Source of the DNA: Streptomyces tuirus
Lineage (GTDB): Bacteria > Actinomycetota > Actinomycetes > Streptomycetales > Streptomycetaceae
Reading direction: 5' to 3'
DNA: 64,000 bases
Assembly: GCA_018195615.1 (NCBI GenBank)
Contig: JAGTPG010000001.1
Coordinates: 992,001 to 1,056,000, forward strand
Shown: positions 44,551 through 54,022 of the stretch, piece after piece
Numbering within the stretch: position 1 is the first letter of the stretch
Layout of the letters: every line of letters begins with the position of its first letter
Translations under genes and position numbers: made by a program
The notes under the pieces: generated by a model
Database searches by the model: none
Told to the model about the DNA's origin: nothing
Seen by the model: only the letters and a program-made list of their open reading frames with translations

Positions 44551-45344
44551 CCCGAGCCTGCATTCCGCCGGGTGGCGCGGAAGGACCACCAGGTCGGCCC
44601 GGGCCGACGCCTCCACCAGGACCTTGGCGGGCGGGCCGATGATCAACTCCGTGTCCACGTGAATCTTCGGGAACTCGGCGATGGGGCGGGCGGCCATGTT
44701 CAGCACACGGGCATGAGCCTGCCCCTCCTCCTCGACGTCGCTGCCCTCAGGCACCGCCAGGCTCGTGTGCGCCGACGGCCTCCAGGCGTGGACCAGACGC
44801 ACGCCGACCCTCCGCAGACCGGCCTCGGCGAGGGCGAGACGAACGGCCACCTCGTCCCGTTCGTCGCGCACACCGACCACGACGCCTCCGCCCGCGGCCG
44901 TCCCCGTCCTCTCACGCACCACGACGACCGGTCGGTCCGCGTGGGCGACCACCTTCTGACTCACCGAGCCCAGCAGCAGCCCGGCGAAGCCACCGCGCCC
45001 ACGGCTTCCGACCACGACCACCTCGGCATCCTCAGCGGCGGTCACGAGAGCTTCGGCCGGATCGTCCCGCGCCAGATCGGTACCGACCGACAGGCCGGGA
45101 CGGTCGGCCCGGGCCGCCCCCGGGCATCGTCCAGAACACCCATTGCCGCCACCGGGACCTGCCCCGTGAGGTCCACCCCAGTCTCCCCATCGGCAGGCTC
45201 CGCGCCCCGGCCGACGGCATGGAGGACCTTCAGCGGACAGTCGCGCAGCTCCGCCTCCATGGCCGCCCAGTCCGCGGCGAGCCAGGAGTGCGACGTGTCG
45301 TCGATACCGACCAGCACCGTGTCGCGCCGATCGCCGCTGGTCAC
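44476..45344 (-). CDS. Tandem-domain universal stress protein, one frameshift
   Basis: About 289 residues from GTG 45344 behind GGGAGG. First domain: TVLVGIDDTSHSWLAADWAA, then LKVLHAVGRGAE. The frame breaks at 45117-45121 (C run one short) and resumes ARADRPGLSVGTDLARDDPA and VVVVGSRGRGGFAGLLLGSV. Second domain: VVVGVRDERDEVAVRLALAE through VLHHASCPVVVVPVR. Two USP domains as in the 35.5 kb gene but clearly diverged. Convergent with the PAP2 gene. Confidence 0.82.
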
Positions 45345-45404
45345 CCTTCCTCCCGGGCCCGCGCGGAGTTCAGCAGCGCTCCAGTCTCTCCGGTGCGCGG
45401 CACT

Positions 45405-45641
45405 TCATTCGGTGGCTGCGACGTGACATGGGCGATTCGATGTTCCTGCTTCGCTGTCCGGTTCGGCTCGGGCCCCACGGTTCGGTCCTCTCCCCTTGTT
45501 CCACCCCGGCCTGAGAATGACCGTGGGTGTCTTCGTGCCTATCACCGGCACGAGCACGTCGCGACCGGCGTCTTGAGCCGGGTCTCCGGCTTCCGCTACG
45601 CCGTAGGCGACCGCCGAGCAGAGCGTGGCCACGGGTTTCAC
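45405..45641 (-). CDS. Possible small ORF coupled to the small membrane protein
   Basis: GTG 45641 overlaps the upstream stop as GTGA. The product (78 codons) reads VKPVATLCSAVAYGVAEAGD, VLVPVIGTKTPTVILRPGW and a polar end. G/C at third positions is only moderately high. The homologous place beside the 11.7 kb copy does not keep an open frame, which argues against it. No family. Confidence 0.3.
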   Translation of the reverse strand: MKPVATLCSAVAYGVAEAGDPAQDAGRDVLVPVIGTKTPTVILRPGWNKGRGPNRGARAEPDSEAGTSNRPCHVAATE

Positions 45642-45979
45642 CGTGTGATGGGATGAGAACCTCGCTCACGCTTCAGCCGACGCAGGACGACCACGAGATC
45701 AACCGCCGCCAGCAGAGCGAGAATCCCGCACGTGACGGCCAGGCCGATGAGCGGCCCTCGTCCAGGACTGTCCCCCTGATCCGAGTTCCCCGCCCACACG
45801 CCGAAAAGTACGGTCGCAGCGATGAAGACCGGCACGAAGACACCCGCCAGGAGCAAGCGCAGTCCGAGGGAACTCTGTGCGGTGACCGGTTCGGTGCCGG
45901 TCCGGGGGAAGTGGCGGCCGATCATGCCGGAGCGTGCTCGCCCCACCGGTTCTCCATGGCGTTCTGGGCTCTCGCTCAT
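45638..45979 (-). CDS. Small two-helix membrane protein (intact copy)
   Basis: 113 residues from ATG 45979 with GGAGG ten bases upstream. Polar N-terminus MSESPERHGEPVGRARSGMI, helix LRLLLAGVFVPVFIAATVLF, loop VWAGNSDQGDSPGRGP, helix LIGLAVTCGILALLAAVDLV and a basic tail RRLKRERGSHPITR. It is nearly identical at both ends to the frameshifted copy at 11677-12016. Family not recognised. The pair of copies is good evidence of duplication within the window. Confidence 0.75.
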   Translation of the reverse strand: MSESPERHGEPVGRARSGMIGRHFPRTGTEPVTAQSSLGLRLLLAGVFVPVFIAATVLFGVWAGNSDQGDSPGRGPLIGLAVTCGILALLAAVDLVVVLRRLKRERGSHPITR

Positions 45980-46242
45980 GGCTGCGCACCTCCGCCAGGG
46001 CAGTCGCCGTTGAACCGTTCGCCGAGTAGCCCTCGCGACCGGGGGTAAACCAGCCTGTGGCCGAGGCGCGCGACCTCGGGGGCCGGCATCGCGCGTGACA
46101 TGACCCGAGGTTGCTGAGTGACCGGTCAGCCGAGCACCTCGGGACCTCCGGGCCTTCTCACTGACCTCCGCGACCATCGCGTTCGTCAGCAGCGTCTGCA
46201 CGCTGACTGTGCACCGCACCGAAATCAGCATCCGTGGGGAAT

Positions 46243-47322
46243 CTACCCGTCCGCAGACGGCTCCGCGGAGGGGCCTGCCGAGGGTGGCCCCGCGGACGAC
46301 GCATATCGCGTGCGCAGCACGTCAGCGACACCAAGGGCGGCGGCGGTGGCCGGTACCGCCAGGAGCACTCCCACGATTCCGGCAACCGACGCACCCGCGG
46401 TGAGCGCGATCAGGACCACCGCAGGGTGCATCCGCACGGTTCGGCTCTGGACCATGGGCTGGAACACGTTCCCCTCCAGCCCCTGCACCAAGAGCACCAC
46501 CCCCAGTGCCCACAGGGCGATGGCCAGCCCTCGGTCGGCGAGCGCGACCAGCACGGCCACGGCCCCGGAAACAAGGGCGCCAAGGTAGGGGACATAGGCG
46601 CCGATGAAGACGAGGGCACCGAGCCCGACGACACCGGGCACGCCCAGGATCAGCAGGCCCAGGGTGATGCAGACCGCGTCGATGAGCGCGACCACGGTCG
46701 TGCCCCGCATGAACCCCTCGACGCCCTCGAAGGCCCGCCGGGCCATCGCCTCCACGGTCTCGGCGCCACCGCCCGGGACGAGCGAGCGCAGGGCGCCGGC
46801 CGCCCGATGGGAATCGCGCAGGAAGAAGAAGACCAGCAGCAGCGCGAGCACGGCCATGCCGAGGACCTGAGTGACGAGTCCGACCCCGCTGATGACACCG
46901 GAGGCGGCCGTGCTGCCGAACCGGCCCAGCAGGTTCAGGGCGTCGTCGGCCAGATCCTCAAGCGACGTATCGGTCGCCCCGAAATGATCGGCCAGCACGC
47001 GCACCGACCTGCGCAGTGAAGCCAGGATCTGGTCCCAGGTTCCGACGAGCGCGGCCGTGACGATGTACACGGCACCGCCGACCACCCCGAGGACCGCAGC
47101 GCAGGTGAGTCCGGCGGCAACAGACCGGTTGACCTTGACTCTGACGAGCCACCCGTGGAGAGGGAGGAGCAGCGCGGTGCCGAGCAGGGCGAGAAGCACG
47201 GGAACGACGGCCAGTTGGAGGGCCACGCACAGCTGGATGCCGATGTAGCCGACTCCGGCGACCAAAAGGATCACCGCGCACCAGGCGGCGAGCCGGCGAA
47301 CAGGCTCCGGGAGTAGCTGCAC
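46243..47322 (-). CDS. AI-2E/PerM-family membrane transporter
   Basis: 359 residues from GTG 47322 (VQLLPEPVRRLAAWCAVILL). About eight membrane helices with the AI-2E family pattern: paired N-terminal helices, a long amphipathic stretch (TWDQILASLRRSVRVLADHF), the re-entrant region LVFFFLRDSHRAAGALRSLV and the signature VFIGAYVPYLGALVSGAVAV, then LEGNVFQPMVQSRTVRMHPA. Known members export small molecules or act as Na+/H+ antiporters. The C-terminal Ser/Pro tail is low complexity. Stands alone. Confidence 0.87.
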   Translation of the reverse strand: MQLLPEPVRRLAAWCAVILLVAGVGYIGIQLCVALQLAVVPVLLALLGTALLLPLHGWLVRVKVNRSVAAGLTCAAVLGVVGGAVYIVTAALVGTWDQILASLRRSVRVLADHFGATDTSLEDLADDALNLLGRFGSTAASGVISGVGLVTQVLGMAVLALLLVFFFLRDSHRAAGALRSLVPGGGAETVEAMARRAFEGVEGFMRGTTVVALIDAVCITLGLLILGVPGVVGLGALVFIGAYVPYLGALVSGAVAVLVALADRGLAIALWALGVVLLVQGLEGNVFQPMVQSRTVRMHPAVVLIALTAGASVAGIVGVLLAVPATAAALGVADVLRTRYASSAGPPSAGPSAEPSADG

Positions 47323-47851
47323 GCGGCCAGAGTACGCACCGCCCGCGCTGCCGGGCGCGATCCTAAGGCGCCCCGGGGCACGTGTCCACCGTCCGGGCGC
47401 CCAGCGGGTGGGGCAACGGACGTGGAGTACGTAGTCCTGACGCACCGGAGGTGAAGCAGGGCCAAGTGTCGGTGAGCGCCCGGGCCGGCGGCGCGCCCAC
47501 ACGTTGGCCGAGCGAGAGATCTCCGGGTGCTCAATCGGGGCCGCGGCACCCGGTTCGTGGCGGTGCTCGTACTCAGAGGCACGGGCGCCGATGGCCCTGG
47601 GGCACATACGGCATGCGCCTAAACGTTCCTGACGACTCGTCAGTGCTCGCTGAGCGGCAAACGGCCGAAGTGAGTTCGCATCGCTCACACGGCGGCCGCC
47701 TCTTCGTGACCGCAGTCGCCGCCGTTTCCACCGACACGACACGACGAACTGCAACGCCGTCCGGCCGGGCCCGACACGTCAGCGACGAAAGGCTGTCGAC
47801 TCGGCGACAGCAGATTCCCAAGGCCCGGCAGGTCCCCGCGGCGGGGATCCG
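47323..47851. other. Intergenic stretch, nothing recognised
   Basis: 529 bp. It holds the promoter of the AI-2E gene at its left edge; no frame on either strand shows a recognisable family. Confidence 0.4.
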
Positions 47852-48179
47852 TCAGTGGCCGAAAACGTGCCGCCCACGCCGCTGGCGAGCCGGTTGCGGC
47901 ACCGTCCTCCCTCGAGGCAGTCGGTGCGGACGCGAGGAGCTCACGCACACGCTGCCGCTGCTTCCGTCCTGAGGCCGTCATCACCGGCCCCAGACAGAAG
48001 ATCAGCGCGAGCACCACACCGGAGAGGAAGATCCCCAGCATGCTGAGCGTCGCGATCTGATTGCCGAGAATCTCCACCGCGCACTCAGGGCCACCGGTGA
48101 AGGTGTCCACGACGGCGACGGCTCCGAACGCGGCAGCGCCGGCTGCCAGCAAGAATCCCAGCAAGATCACTGGTCTCAC
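47852..48179 (-). CDS. LapA-like two-helix membrane protein, paralog of the 33.0 kb gene, frameshifted tail
   Basis: About 108 residues from GTG 48179: VRPVILLGFLLAAGAAAFGA, loop DTFTGGPECAVEILGNQIAT, helix MLGIFLSGVVLALIFCLGPV and a basic tail. After ...APTAS the frame must change near 47911-47919 (net +1) to end RQRRGRHVFGH, the same terminal motif as the 33.0 kb paralog (RRRGRHLFGH). The open frame otherwise runs past the true end. The two copies share the external loop GGPE-AVE-LG--IATLS. Confidence 0.72.
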
Positions 48180-48345
48180 CTGGGCTTCCGCGGTTCGGCG
48201 ACGGACACCGGCCCCCGAGACGGCCACCACTGTGCGAGGGCGGCAAGCGTACGGCCGAGGGACAGGGGTACTCGTCGGACGAAGCACCCATTTCGGTGCA
48301 CGCTGCCCGTAAGGCGCGCGTCACGGACAAGGGGGTTGCGTGGTC

Positions 48346-49686
48346 ATGCCCCCGAACCGCTCAGTGCCTGTGCTGCGGAGGGTCGTTCACGTCCTCCTGG
48401 CGGCCTTGGCGTGCCTGCTGACCGCACCGGCCATGAGCGCGGCGCAGTCCTCATCTGTGCTCGTCACACGGGTCGACGGCACGATCACCCCCGTCATCAC
48501 AGACCATCTGGAGGAGGGACTGCGCGTGGCCGAGCGGGAAGAGTACGCGGCCTACCTGGTCGAGATGGACACCCCTGGCGGTCTCCTGCAGTCGACCCGG
48601 GAGATCGTGCAGGAGTTCCTCGCCGCAGAGGTCCCGGTCGTCGTGTACGTGACACCGTCGGGCGCCCGCGCGGCTTCAGCGGGCGCCTACATCACCATGT
48701 CCGCTCATGTCGCCGCCATGGCCCCCGGGACCCACATCGGAGCCGGCACCCCGGTGACGGGCCAGGGCGACAAGGCGAGCGAGAAGGTGATCAACGACTC
48801 GGCCGCTTTCGCCGTGTCCATCGCCGAGCAACGCGACCGCAGTACGGAATTCGCCCGGGACATGGTCCGTGAGGGCACGTCGGTGTCCGACGGCGAGGCC
48901 GTGCGCACCGACGTGGTGGACCTCGTGGCACCGTCGCGTGGGGCCCTGCTCGACGAGGTGGACGGCAGGACGGTCGTCGTGGGCGGTCCGGGTGGGGAGC
49001 GGGAGGTCGTGCTGCGCACGGCGGACGCCCGGGTCGAGACGCACGATCTGGGGTTTTTCGGTGAGCTTCGGCAGCTGCTGGCCAGCCCGGAGCTGGCGTT
49101 CCTCTTCCTGTCGATCGGGACTCTGGCCGTGATCTACGAGCTGGCGAGCCCCGGTGTGGGGGTGGGCGGTGTCATCGGGGTGGTCCTGCTCGTGCTCGGG
49201 TTCGTGGCGCTGAGTGTGCTGCCCTTCAACGTCGCCGGACTCCTGCTGCTGCTCCTGGCCGCGGCCCTGTTCGCTGCGGAGGTGCTCACGCCCGGAGTCG
49301 GTGTCTTCGCCGCGGGTGGAGCTGTCGCCCTCGTCTTCGCCGGGATCCTGCTCTTCCGAGGTGAGCTCGGCGTCGATCCCGCCGTGCTGTGGCCGACGGC
49401 GGTGGTGGTCGGCGGTGGCGCGGTGCTCGCCGGGCGGCTGGCCTGGCGAGCGCGAAGAGCGCCTGCGCCCACCGGGCACGAGGGCCTGCTGGGCCGTGTG
49501 GCAGTGGTGCGTCGCGTCGACGGCGAGACCGGTCAGGTGCTCCTCGACGGCGCCTGGTGGGCGGTCCGCGGACGCACCACTCCCGTCACCCAAGGCCAGC
49601 GCGTGCGGGTCGTGGAGATCGCCGGGCTGGAACTCCTCGTCGACACAGACATCGGCGACGGACCTCATCCCGAACAACAACGTTAG
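48346..49686 (+). CDS. NfeD-family membrane protease (SppA-like + OB domain)
   Basis: 446 residues; ATG 48346 or GTG 48340, with GGGGG upstream. Signal peptide VVHVLLAALACLLTAPAMSA. The ClpP/SppA-like domain (~35-230) has MDTPGGLLQSTREIVQEF, the nucleophile Ser in ARAASAGAYITMSAHVAAMA and the Lys in GDKASEKVINDSAAF. Four to five helices follow (~250-360, LLVLGFVALSVLPFNVAGLL), then an NfeD OB fold (~375-446, GLLGRVAVVRRVDGETGQVL, GQRVRVVEIAGLELLVD). It is 12 bp upstream of slipin, the conserved NfeD1b-slipin operon in which the protease cleaves the C-terminus of its stomatin partner. Confidence 0.9.
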   Translation: MPPNRSVPVLRRVVHVLLAALACLLTAPAMSAAQSSSVLVTRVDGTITPVITDHLEEGLRVAEREEYAAYLVEMDTPGGLLQSTREIVQEFLAAEVPVVVYVTPSGARAASAGAYITMSAHVAAMAPGTHIGAGTPVTGQGDKASEKVINDSAAFAVSIAEQRDRSTEFARDMVREGTSVSDGEAVRTDVVDLVAPSRGALLDEVDGRTVVVGGPGGEREVVLRTADARVETHDLGFFGELRQLLASPELAFLFLSIGTLAVIYELASPGVGVGGVIGVVLLVLGFVALSVLPFNVAGLLLLLLAAALFAAEVLTPGVGVFAAGGAVALVFAGILLFRGELGVDPAVLWPTAVVVGGGAVLAGRLAWRARRAPAPTGHEGLLGRVAVVRRVDGETGQVLLDGAWWAVRGRTTPVTQGQRVRVVEIAGLELLVDTDIGDGPHPEQQR

Positions 49687-49698
49687 GGAGGACTGACC

Positions 49699-50499
49699 AT
49701 GGACACCGGACTGATCGGCATCATCATCGGGGCGGTCGTCCTGCTCCTGCTGCTGACCGCCTCAGTGAAGATCGTGCCCGAATACGAACGCGGGGTGATC
49801 TTCCGCCTCGGCCGGATCATCGGGGCCAAGGGGCCGGGGCTGTTCTTCATCATCCCCGTCGTCGACCGCATGGTCCGCGTCTCCCTGCGGACCATCACCA
49901 TGGACATCCCCCCGCAGGACATCATCACCAAAGACAACGTCACCGTCCGGGTCAACGCCGTCACCTATTTCAACGTGGTCGACCCCAACCGCTCCGTGGT
50001 GGCCATCGAAGACCACGTCAAAGGCACCTCGCAGATCGCGCAAACCACGCTCCGCAGCATCCTCGGCCAGGTTGACCTCGACGAGCTGCTGATCAACCGG
50101 GACGAGATCAACCAGCGCCTGCAACGCATCATCGACGACGTCACCAATCCCTGGGGCGTCAAGGTCACCCTCGTCGAGGTCAAGGACGTCGAACTGCCCG
50201 AGGCCATGCGCCGCGCCATGGCCCGCCAGGCCGAGGCCGAACGCGACCGGCGCGCCAAAGTCATTCACGCGAAAGGCGAGTACGAGGCCGCCGAGACCCT
50301 GGCCGACGCGGCCGACCGCCTCGAAGGCCACCCCGCCGCCCTTCACCTGCGGATCCTGTCCACCATGGCCGAGATCTCCGCCGAACGTAACTCGACCCTC
50401 ATCTTCCCGCTGCCGATGGAGATCTTCCGCCTCGTCGACATGCTCCGGCAGCCGCAGGAGAGCGCCGGCGCCGACCCTCTCACACAAGAGCCCAGGTGA
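49699..50499 (+). CDS. Slipin (stomatin/SPFH-family) membrane protein
   Basis: 266 residues. Hydrophobic anchor [20 protein letters not shown], then the SPFH core [60 protein letters not shown] and the coiled stretch [20 protein letters not shown] ending [16 protein letters not shown]. Forms membrane microdomain scaffolds with its NfeD partner upstream. The stop overlaps the next start (GTGA). A decayed C-terminal copy lies at 55.9-56.15 kb. Confidence 0.9.
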   Translation: MDTGLIGIIIGAVVLLLLLTASVKIVPEYERGVIFRLGRIIGAKGPGLFFIIPVVDRMVRVSLRTITMDIPPQDIITKDNVTVRVNAVTYFNVVDPNRSVVAIEDHVKGTSQIAQTTLRSILGQVDLDELLINRDEINQRLQRIIDDVTNPWGVKVTLVEVKDVELPEAMRRAMARQAEAERDRRAKVIHAKGEYEAAETLADAADRLEGHPAALHLRILSTMAEISAERNSTLIFPLPMEIFRLVDMLRQPQESAGADPLTQEPR

Positions 50500-50926
50500 C
50501 GGACATGGACCCCGAGATGAACGACGGACGGATCCTCGCTCAGCTCGAACGGCGCCTCGCCCAGGACGATCCCGCGCTGGCCGAGACCATGGAAGCCCTC
50601 AACCAGCAGTTCGGCGACGAGCCCGGCGAAGGGGCAGCCGACAGTCAGCAGGAAGACGACAAGCGGCACCGTTGGTGGCTCGTCGCCATCACCGTGTTCT
50701 CCGTCCTCGCGTTCTTGGGCCTCTTCATCGCTGCATTGCTGAACAGCAATCCGGACCAGACCGACAAGCAACCGGGACCCCGCAGGGTCTGGCTCCAGCC
50801 GTGTCCCTGTACACCCAGCATCGCTCGCGCCCCGAGCCGCGCCGACGCCTCCCGGATCCGAGCCACCGGCATCGGCCCGCCACCCGCGCAACGACGTGTG
50901 CAGGGAGCAGGCGTGCGTCCGCGTGA
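50496..50926 (+). CDS. DUF3040-like single-helix protein downstream of slipin, one frameshift
   Basis: About 143 residues. The N-terminus [20 protein letters not shown] then [20 protein letters not shown] is the short acidic helix that opens DUF3040-type proteins; one membrane helix [20 protein letters not shown] follows. The frame breaks at 50774-50776 (GGG, one short) and resumes [20 protein letters not shown] to the stop at 50924. The paralog at 55326-55853 keeps the same order including the tail APAVAVHTHGR. Coupled to slipin by a GTGA overlap. Confidence 0.75.
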
Positions 50927-51198
50927 TCGGCCGAGCAGACCGACCGTCTCACTGTCCGAGGACGTTGAAGCTCCCGCGGCGGTGCGCCTGATCGTGGAGC
51001 GGCGCGCCCGGCCTCCTGGTCACCGCCCCGAAGGGCAGCCGTCCGCGGCCCTGCCCACGTGCCAGGTGGTCGCGACAGTCGTGCCCGGCCACGTGCAGGA
51101 AGATCCGTGTCGGATCGATCCGCTCGCGGCCTCATCAGCTCCTCACCGGGATCGCTTCAATCCCCCACTGGCGGCCGCTTCGTGAACGCAACGCGAGG
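50927..51198. other. Short gap between convergent genes, nothing recognised
   Basis: 272 bp; no family seen. Confidence 0.3.
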
Positions 51199-51743
51199 TC
51201 ACCCTCGGCGGCGCTCGCCCCACTGCGGCAGGATCGGAGGCAGGTCGCAGAGTTCGCGGGCTGGGCGCTTCGGCATCGGTGACTCGCCGTCGTCCCCGTC
51301 CCAGCGGCGTGCGTATTGGTCCGGGAGGTCGCCCCAGCCCCAGTAGGGCATGGGGCGGTCGGGGGCCTCGCCGAGTTCGTCAACGGGATCGATGCGCTTT
51401 TCCGACACCGTGCACAGGTGGGCCCAGTCGTCGCCCATGTCGAAGACATATGCGAACTGCTCTCCGGCCTGCAGCCTGCTCAGCTTGGCGGCATGGCCGT
51501 CCACGGTGCTGTCCGGCGCCTCGCCGTCCCACCAGTCCAGGGGCTGACACGGGTGCCGTCGGACAGAGTGAACAGGTGTAGGTGGGCCAGGTCCCAGCGG
51601 CCGAATGCGCGATCGATGGCCGTGGCGAACTGGGCGAAGGAGTGCGAGCGCGCGGCGGCGAAGACCCGGCCGGGTCGGGGCCACAGGTCTGCTCCGTGTC
51701 CGGAGACCAACTCCACCCGGATGGACAGCCAGGTACGCGCCAT
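51199..51743 (-). CDS. pRiA4b Orf3-like domain protein, one frameshift
   Basis: About 181 residues. MARTWLSIRVELVSGHGADL opens the fold (strands of the pRiA4b_Orf3 domain), followed by FAQFATAIDRAFGRWDLAHL, HLFTLSDGTRVS. The frame breaks at 51540-51543 (G run one short on the plus strand) and resumes PLDWWDGEAPDSTVDGHAAK, EQFAYVFDMGDDWAHLCTVS, RPMPYWGWGDLPDQYARRWD. This domain is found next to and within mobile elements and in cellular genes; no function is established. No transposase is nearby here. Confidence 0.75.
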
Positions 51744-51874
51744 GAACTCAACCCCTCCAAACGCCAGGCCCGCGAACCAACACCAGGCTACTGACCGTGA
51801 CTGCCGGCGAGGGATTCGGGCCGGCCGCACGTGGGGAGTCGACGCACGAGGCCCGCGAGAAGAGACTGTCCAGG

Positions 51875-52921
51875 TCAGGAGTGGCGGAGCATCAGCAAGG
51901 CGGTGTCGTCCTGCAGCGGGCCGCTGATGTGCTGGAGCAGGTCCTGGCGCAGCGCCCTCAGCGCCGCCTCCGGGTCTCGGCCCTTGAGCAGGTGAGCACG
52001 TTCGGCGAGCGGGTAGAAACGCCCCTCGGCGTCGCGTGCTTCGGTTAGCCCGTCGGTGTAGAGCAGAAGGTCGTCGCCCGAGAGGAAACCGGCACGGTAC
52101 GGCTTCGGCGGGGACGCATTGTGAGCCCCCAGGCCGAGCGGCAGAGCGTAGGAGTCGGGCTCCGGCCAGGTCAGGGTGCCGTCGCCACTCATGAGCAGGG
52201 GGGCCGGGTGGCCGTAGTTGAGGAAGGTGACCTCTTCATCCGCCACCTCGGCGAGGACGGCAGTGACGAACTTCTCGTCGTCCAACTGCCGCTCGACGGC
52301 GCGCTCGAGCCTGGATCCCACGGCCGCCAGGTCGACTTCGTTCAGGCACGCTTCGCGGAAGGTACCCAGGACTACGGCCGCTGTCTCCACGGCTTCCAGC
52401 CCTTTGCCCTGTACATCGCCCACGATCACCCGCACTCCGTGCGGTGAGGTCACGACTTCGTAGAGGTCGCCTCCGATGCGGGCCTCGGCGACGGCGGACA
52501 TGTAGCAAACAGCCATGCGCACGCCCCCGGTCGTGCGCGGCACCGGTCTCAGCAGTGCCCGCTGCGCGGTCTCCGCGATGGAACGCACATGGTCCAGTTC
52601 CACCTCACGTTCCTGCCGGAGCGACACCGCGAGAAGGCCCGCCCCGGTGACACCCAGGACGGAAGCGATGCTCATCCAGCCGCGTGGCGTGTAGAGCAAG
52701 CCGTTGTACCAGCCCAGGGCAGCGCACAGCAGCAGCGCGACCCCGCCGACGGCCGCGGTGCGCCGCCAACTGCCTACCAGGGGGGCGAAGGCGGGTCCGA
52801 GCGAAACCAACGGCAGGAAGACAACCGCAGGACCGACAGCCAGATCAGCCACGGTGACGACAGCCATCACAGCGAACGGCAGCAAGGACAGCATGGTGGC
52901 GCGATAGCTCTTCGGCCGCAT
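51875..52921 (-). CDS. Membrane PP2C/SpoIIE-family Ser/Thr phosphatase
   Basis: 348 residues from ATG 52921. Four or five N-terminal helices (~10-105, MLSLLPFAVMAVVTVADLAV, VGGVALLLCAALGWYNGLL) are joined to the SpoIIE/RsbU phosphatase domain (~135-348): ARIGGDLYEVVTSPHGVRVI, VGDVQGKGLEAVETAAVVLG, NYGHPAPLLM, DDLLLYTDGLTEARDAEGRF and LQDDTALLMLRHS. The Asp metal ligands are all visible. Such phosphatases act on anti-sigma-factor antagonists in partner-switching stress control; no sigma-factor pair is adjacent. Confidence 0.9.
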   Translation of the reverse strand: MRPKSYRATMLSLLPFAVMAVVTVADLAVGPAVVFLPLVSLGPAFAPLVGSWRRTAAVGGVALLLCAALGWYNGLLYTPRGWMSIASVLGVTGAGLLAVSLRQEREVELDHVRSIAETAQRALLRPVPRTTGGVRMAVCYMSAVAEARIGGDLYEVVTSPHGVRVIVGDVQGKGLEAVETAAVVLGTFREACLNEVDLAAVGSRLERAVERQLDDEKFVTAVLAEVADEEVTFLNYGHPAPLLMSGDGTLTWPEPDSYALPLGLGAHNASPPKPYRAGFLSGDDLLLYTDGLTEARDAEGRFYPLAERAHLLKGRDPEAALRALRQDLLQHISGPLQDDTALLMLRHS

Positions 52922-53406
52922 GCCGTTTACCTCTCTCACGACCCGTTCCCGGTCCGCAGACCGCAGATTCCCGACCGCGGGCATACAAGATCCAGGGAGG
53001 CATACACGCACCGTCTCCCCTTCCCGGGTCAAGGTATGCGTCCGGAGTCCCACGATCTCGACGTGCGGAGGATACGAGCTGGAGCGCGGGGCGCCTGACT
53101 GCGGTGACGCGCTCGCCACGCCACAACAGCGCTCCGTCGTTCGGCTACCGCGATCCGGCCGCATCGGAAGCGGGGCCTGGAGGGGCCAAGCACTGTTCCG
53201 CGTCGATCAGGTCACTGGCCTGGACACTGGTTGATGCCGAGCCTGACCGTGTCGTTCCTCCCCGACGCTCCGTCCGTCGCCCTGCGCAGATCCATGGTGA
53301 CAGACGGTCCCGGCTCCCATCCCTGCCCAGGACGGGACGCGGCCAGGCGCCGTCCATCCGCGGTGCGAGCGGAGTGCCCTCCAAGGGTCAGTGCCTGTCC
53401 CACCCT
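52922..53406. other. Intergenic stretch, nothing recognised
   Basis: 485 bp between the phosphatase start and the stop of the Rv1733c-family gene. It contains the phosphatase promoter; open frames show no family. Confidence 0.4.
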
Positions 53407-53994
53407 TCAAGGTGAGCCTGTCTTCCCTCCTTTCTGGGTGTTCATGCGCTCCCACTCCGCAGCCCACCGCGCTATGCGGTGCCGCTCCAGTCCTTGGCGA
53501 GCCACCCAGCCGACAGCCAGCACGGCCCCGCTCGCCCCCGACGCGATCAGCGCGCCTACAGAGATCGCGCGCCACCGGGTCTCCTCATCGGTCAGGGGCT
53601 CAGCCGCGATCTTGCTGCTCCGGTCCACCCACACGGTGACTGCGTGCCCGGCCGGGGTCCCGGAGGGCACTCTTGCCTCGTCCGCGTGTGTGGAACCTTC
53701 CGGAGCCGTCCAGCGCACTGTGGCCCAGACGCGATAGCCGCTCGGTGCCCGTTCGGGCAACCGGTCCTCCGCGTCCTCGACGAGTACGGCCGAGACCTCA
53801 CGCCGCTCTGCCCTCTGCCGCTCGGCGGACTGCCTTATGGTGTCCGCCGCTGCCAGGCCCGCGAGCAGGCCCCCGGCCAGTGCGGCCATCCACGAGGCGA
53901 GCAACACCCACGCTTCGGCTATGTCACTGCGCCGCCGGAGCGGATTCCGCCGCCACCGCCACCACCGCACCCTTCCATGCTGTGACGCTCCCAT
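53407..53994 (-). CDS. Rv1733c-family membrane protein
   Basis: 195 residues from ATG 53994 (54009 is an alternative start with poorer spacing). Layout of the Rv1733c family: basic N-terminus WRWRRNPLRRRSDIAEAWVL, helix LLASWMAALAGGLLAGLAAA, an extracytoplasmic domain of strands (YRVWATVRWTAPEGSTHADE, AGHAVTVWVDRSSKIAAEP) and a second helix AISVGALIASGASGAVLAVG. In Mycobacterium tuberculosis the founder gene is a DosR-regulon member expressed in hypoxia. It is immediately downstream of the M50-CBS gene on the same strand (28 bp), probably one operon. Confidence 0.82.
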   Translation of the reverse strand: MGASQHGRVRWWRWRRNPLRRRSDIAEAWVLLASWMAALAGGLLAGLAAADTIRQSAERQRAERREVSAVLVEDAEDRLPERAPSGYRVWATVRWTAPEGSTHADEARVPSGTPAGHAVTVWVDRSSKIAAEPLTDEETRWRAISVGALIASGASGAVLAVGWVARQGLERHRIARWAAEWERMNTQKGGKTGSP

Positions 53995-54022
53995 CGGCCC
54001 ACACCCCATCCCCTGCTGACCG

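Noticed and set aside
46243..47754. AI-2E transporter extended to 503 residues
   Set aside because: The first ~140 residues are basic and without helices; the family starts at VQLLPEP (47322).
47382..47972. Plus-strand 196-codon frame
   Set aside because: Low-complexity shadow across a gap and the LapA-like gene; no start signal.
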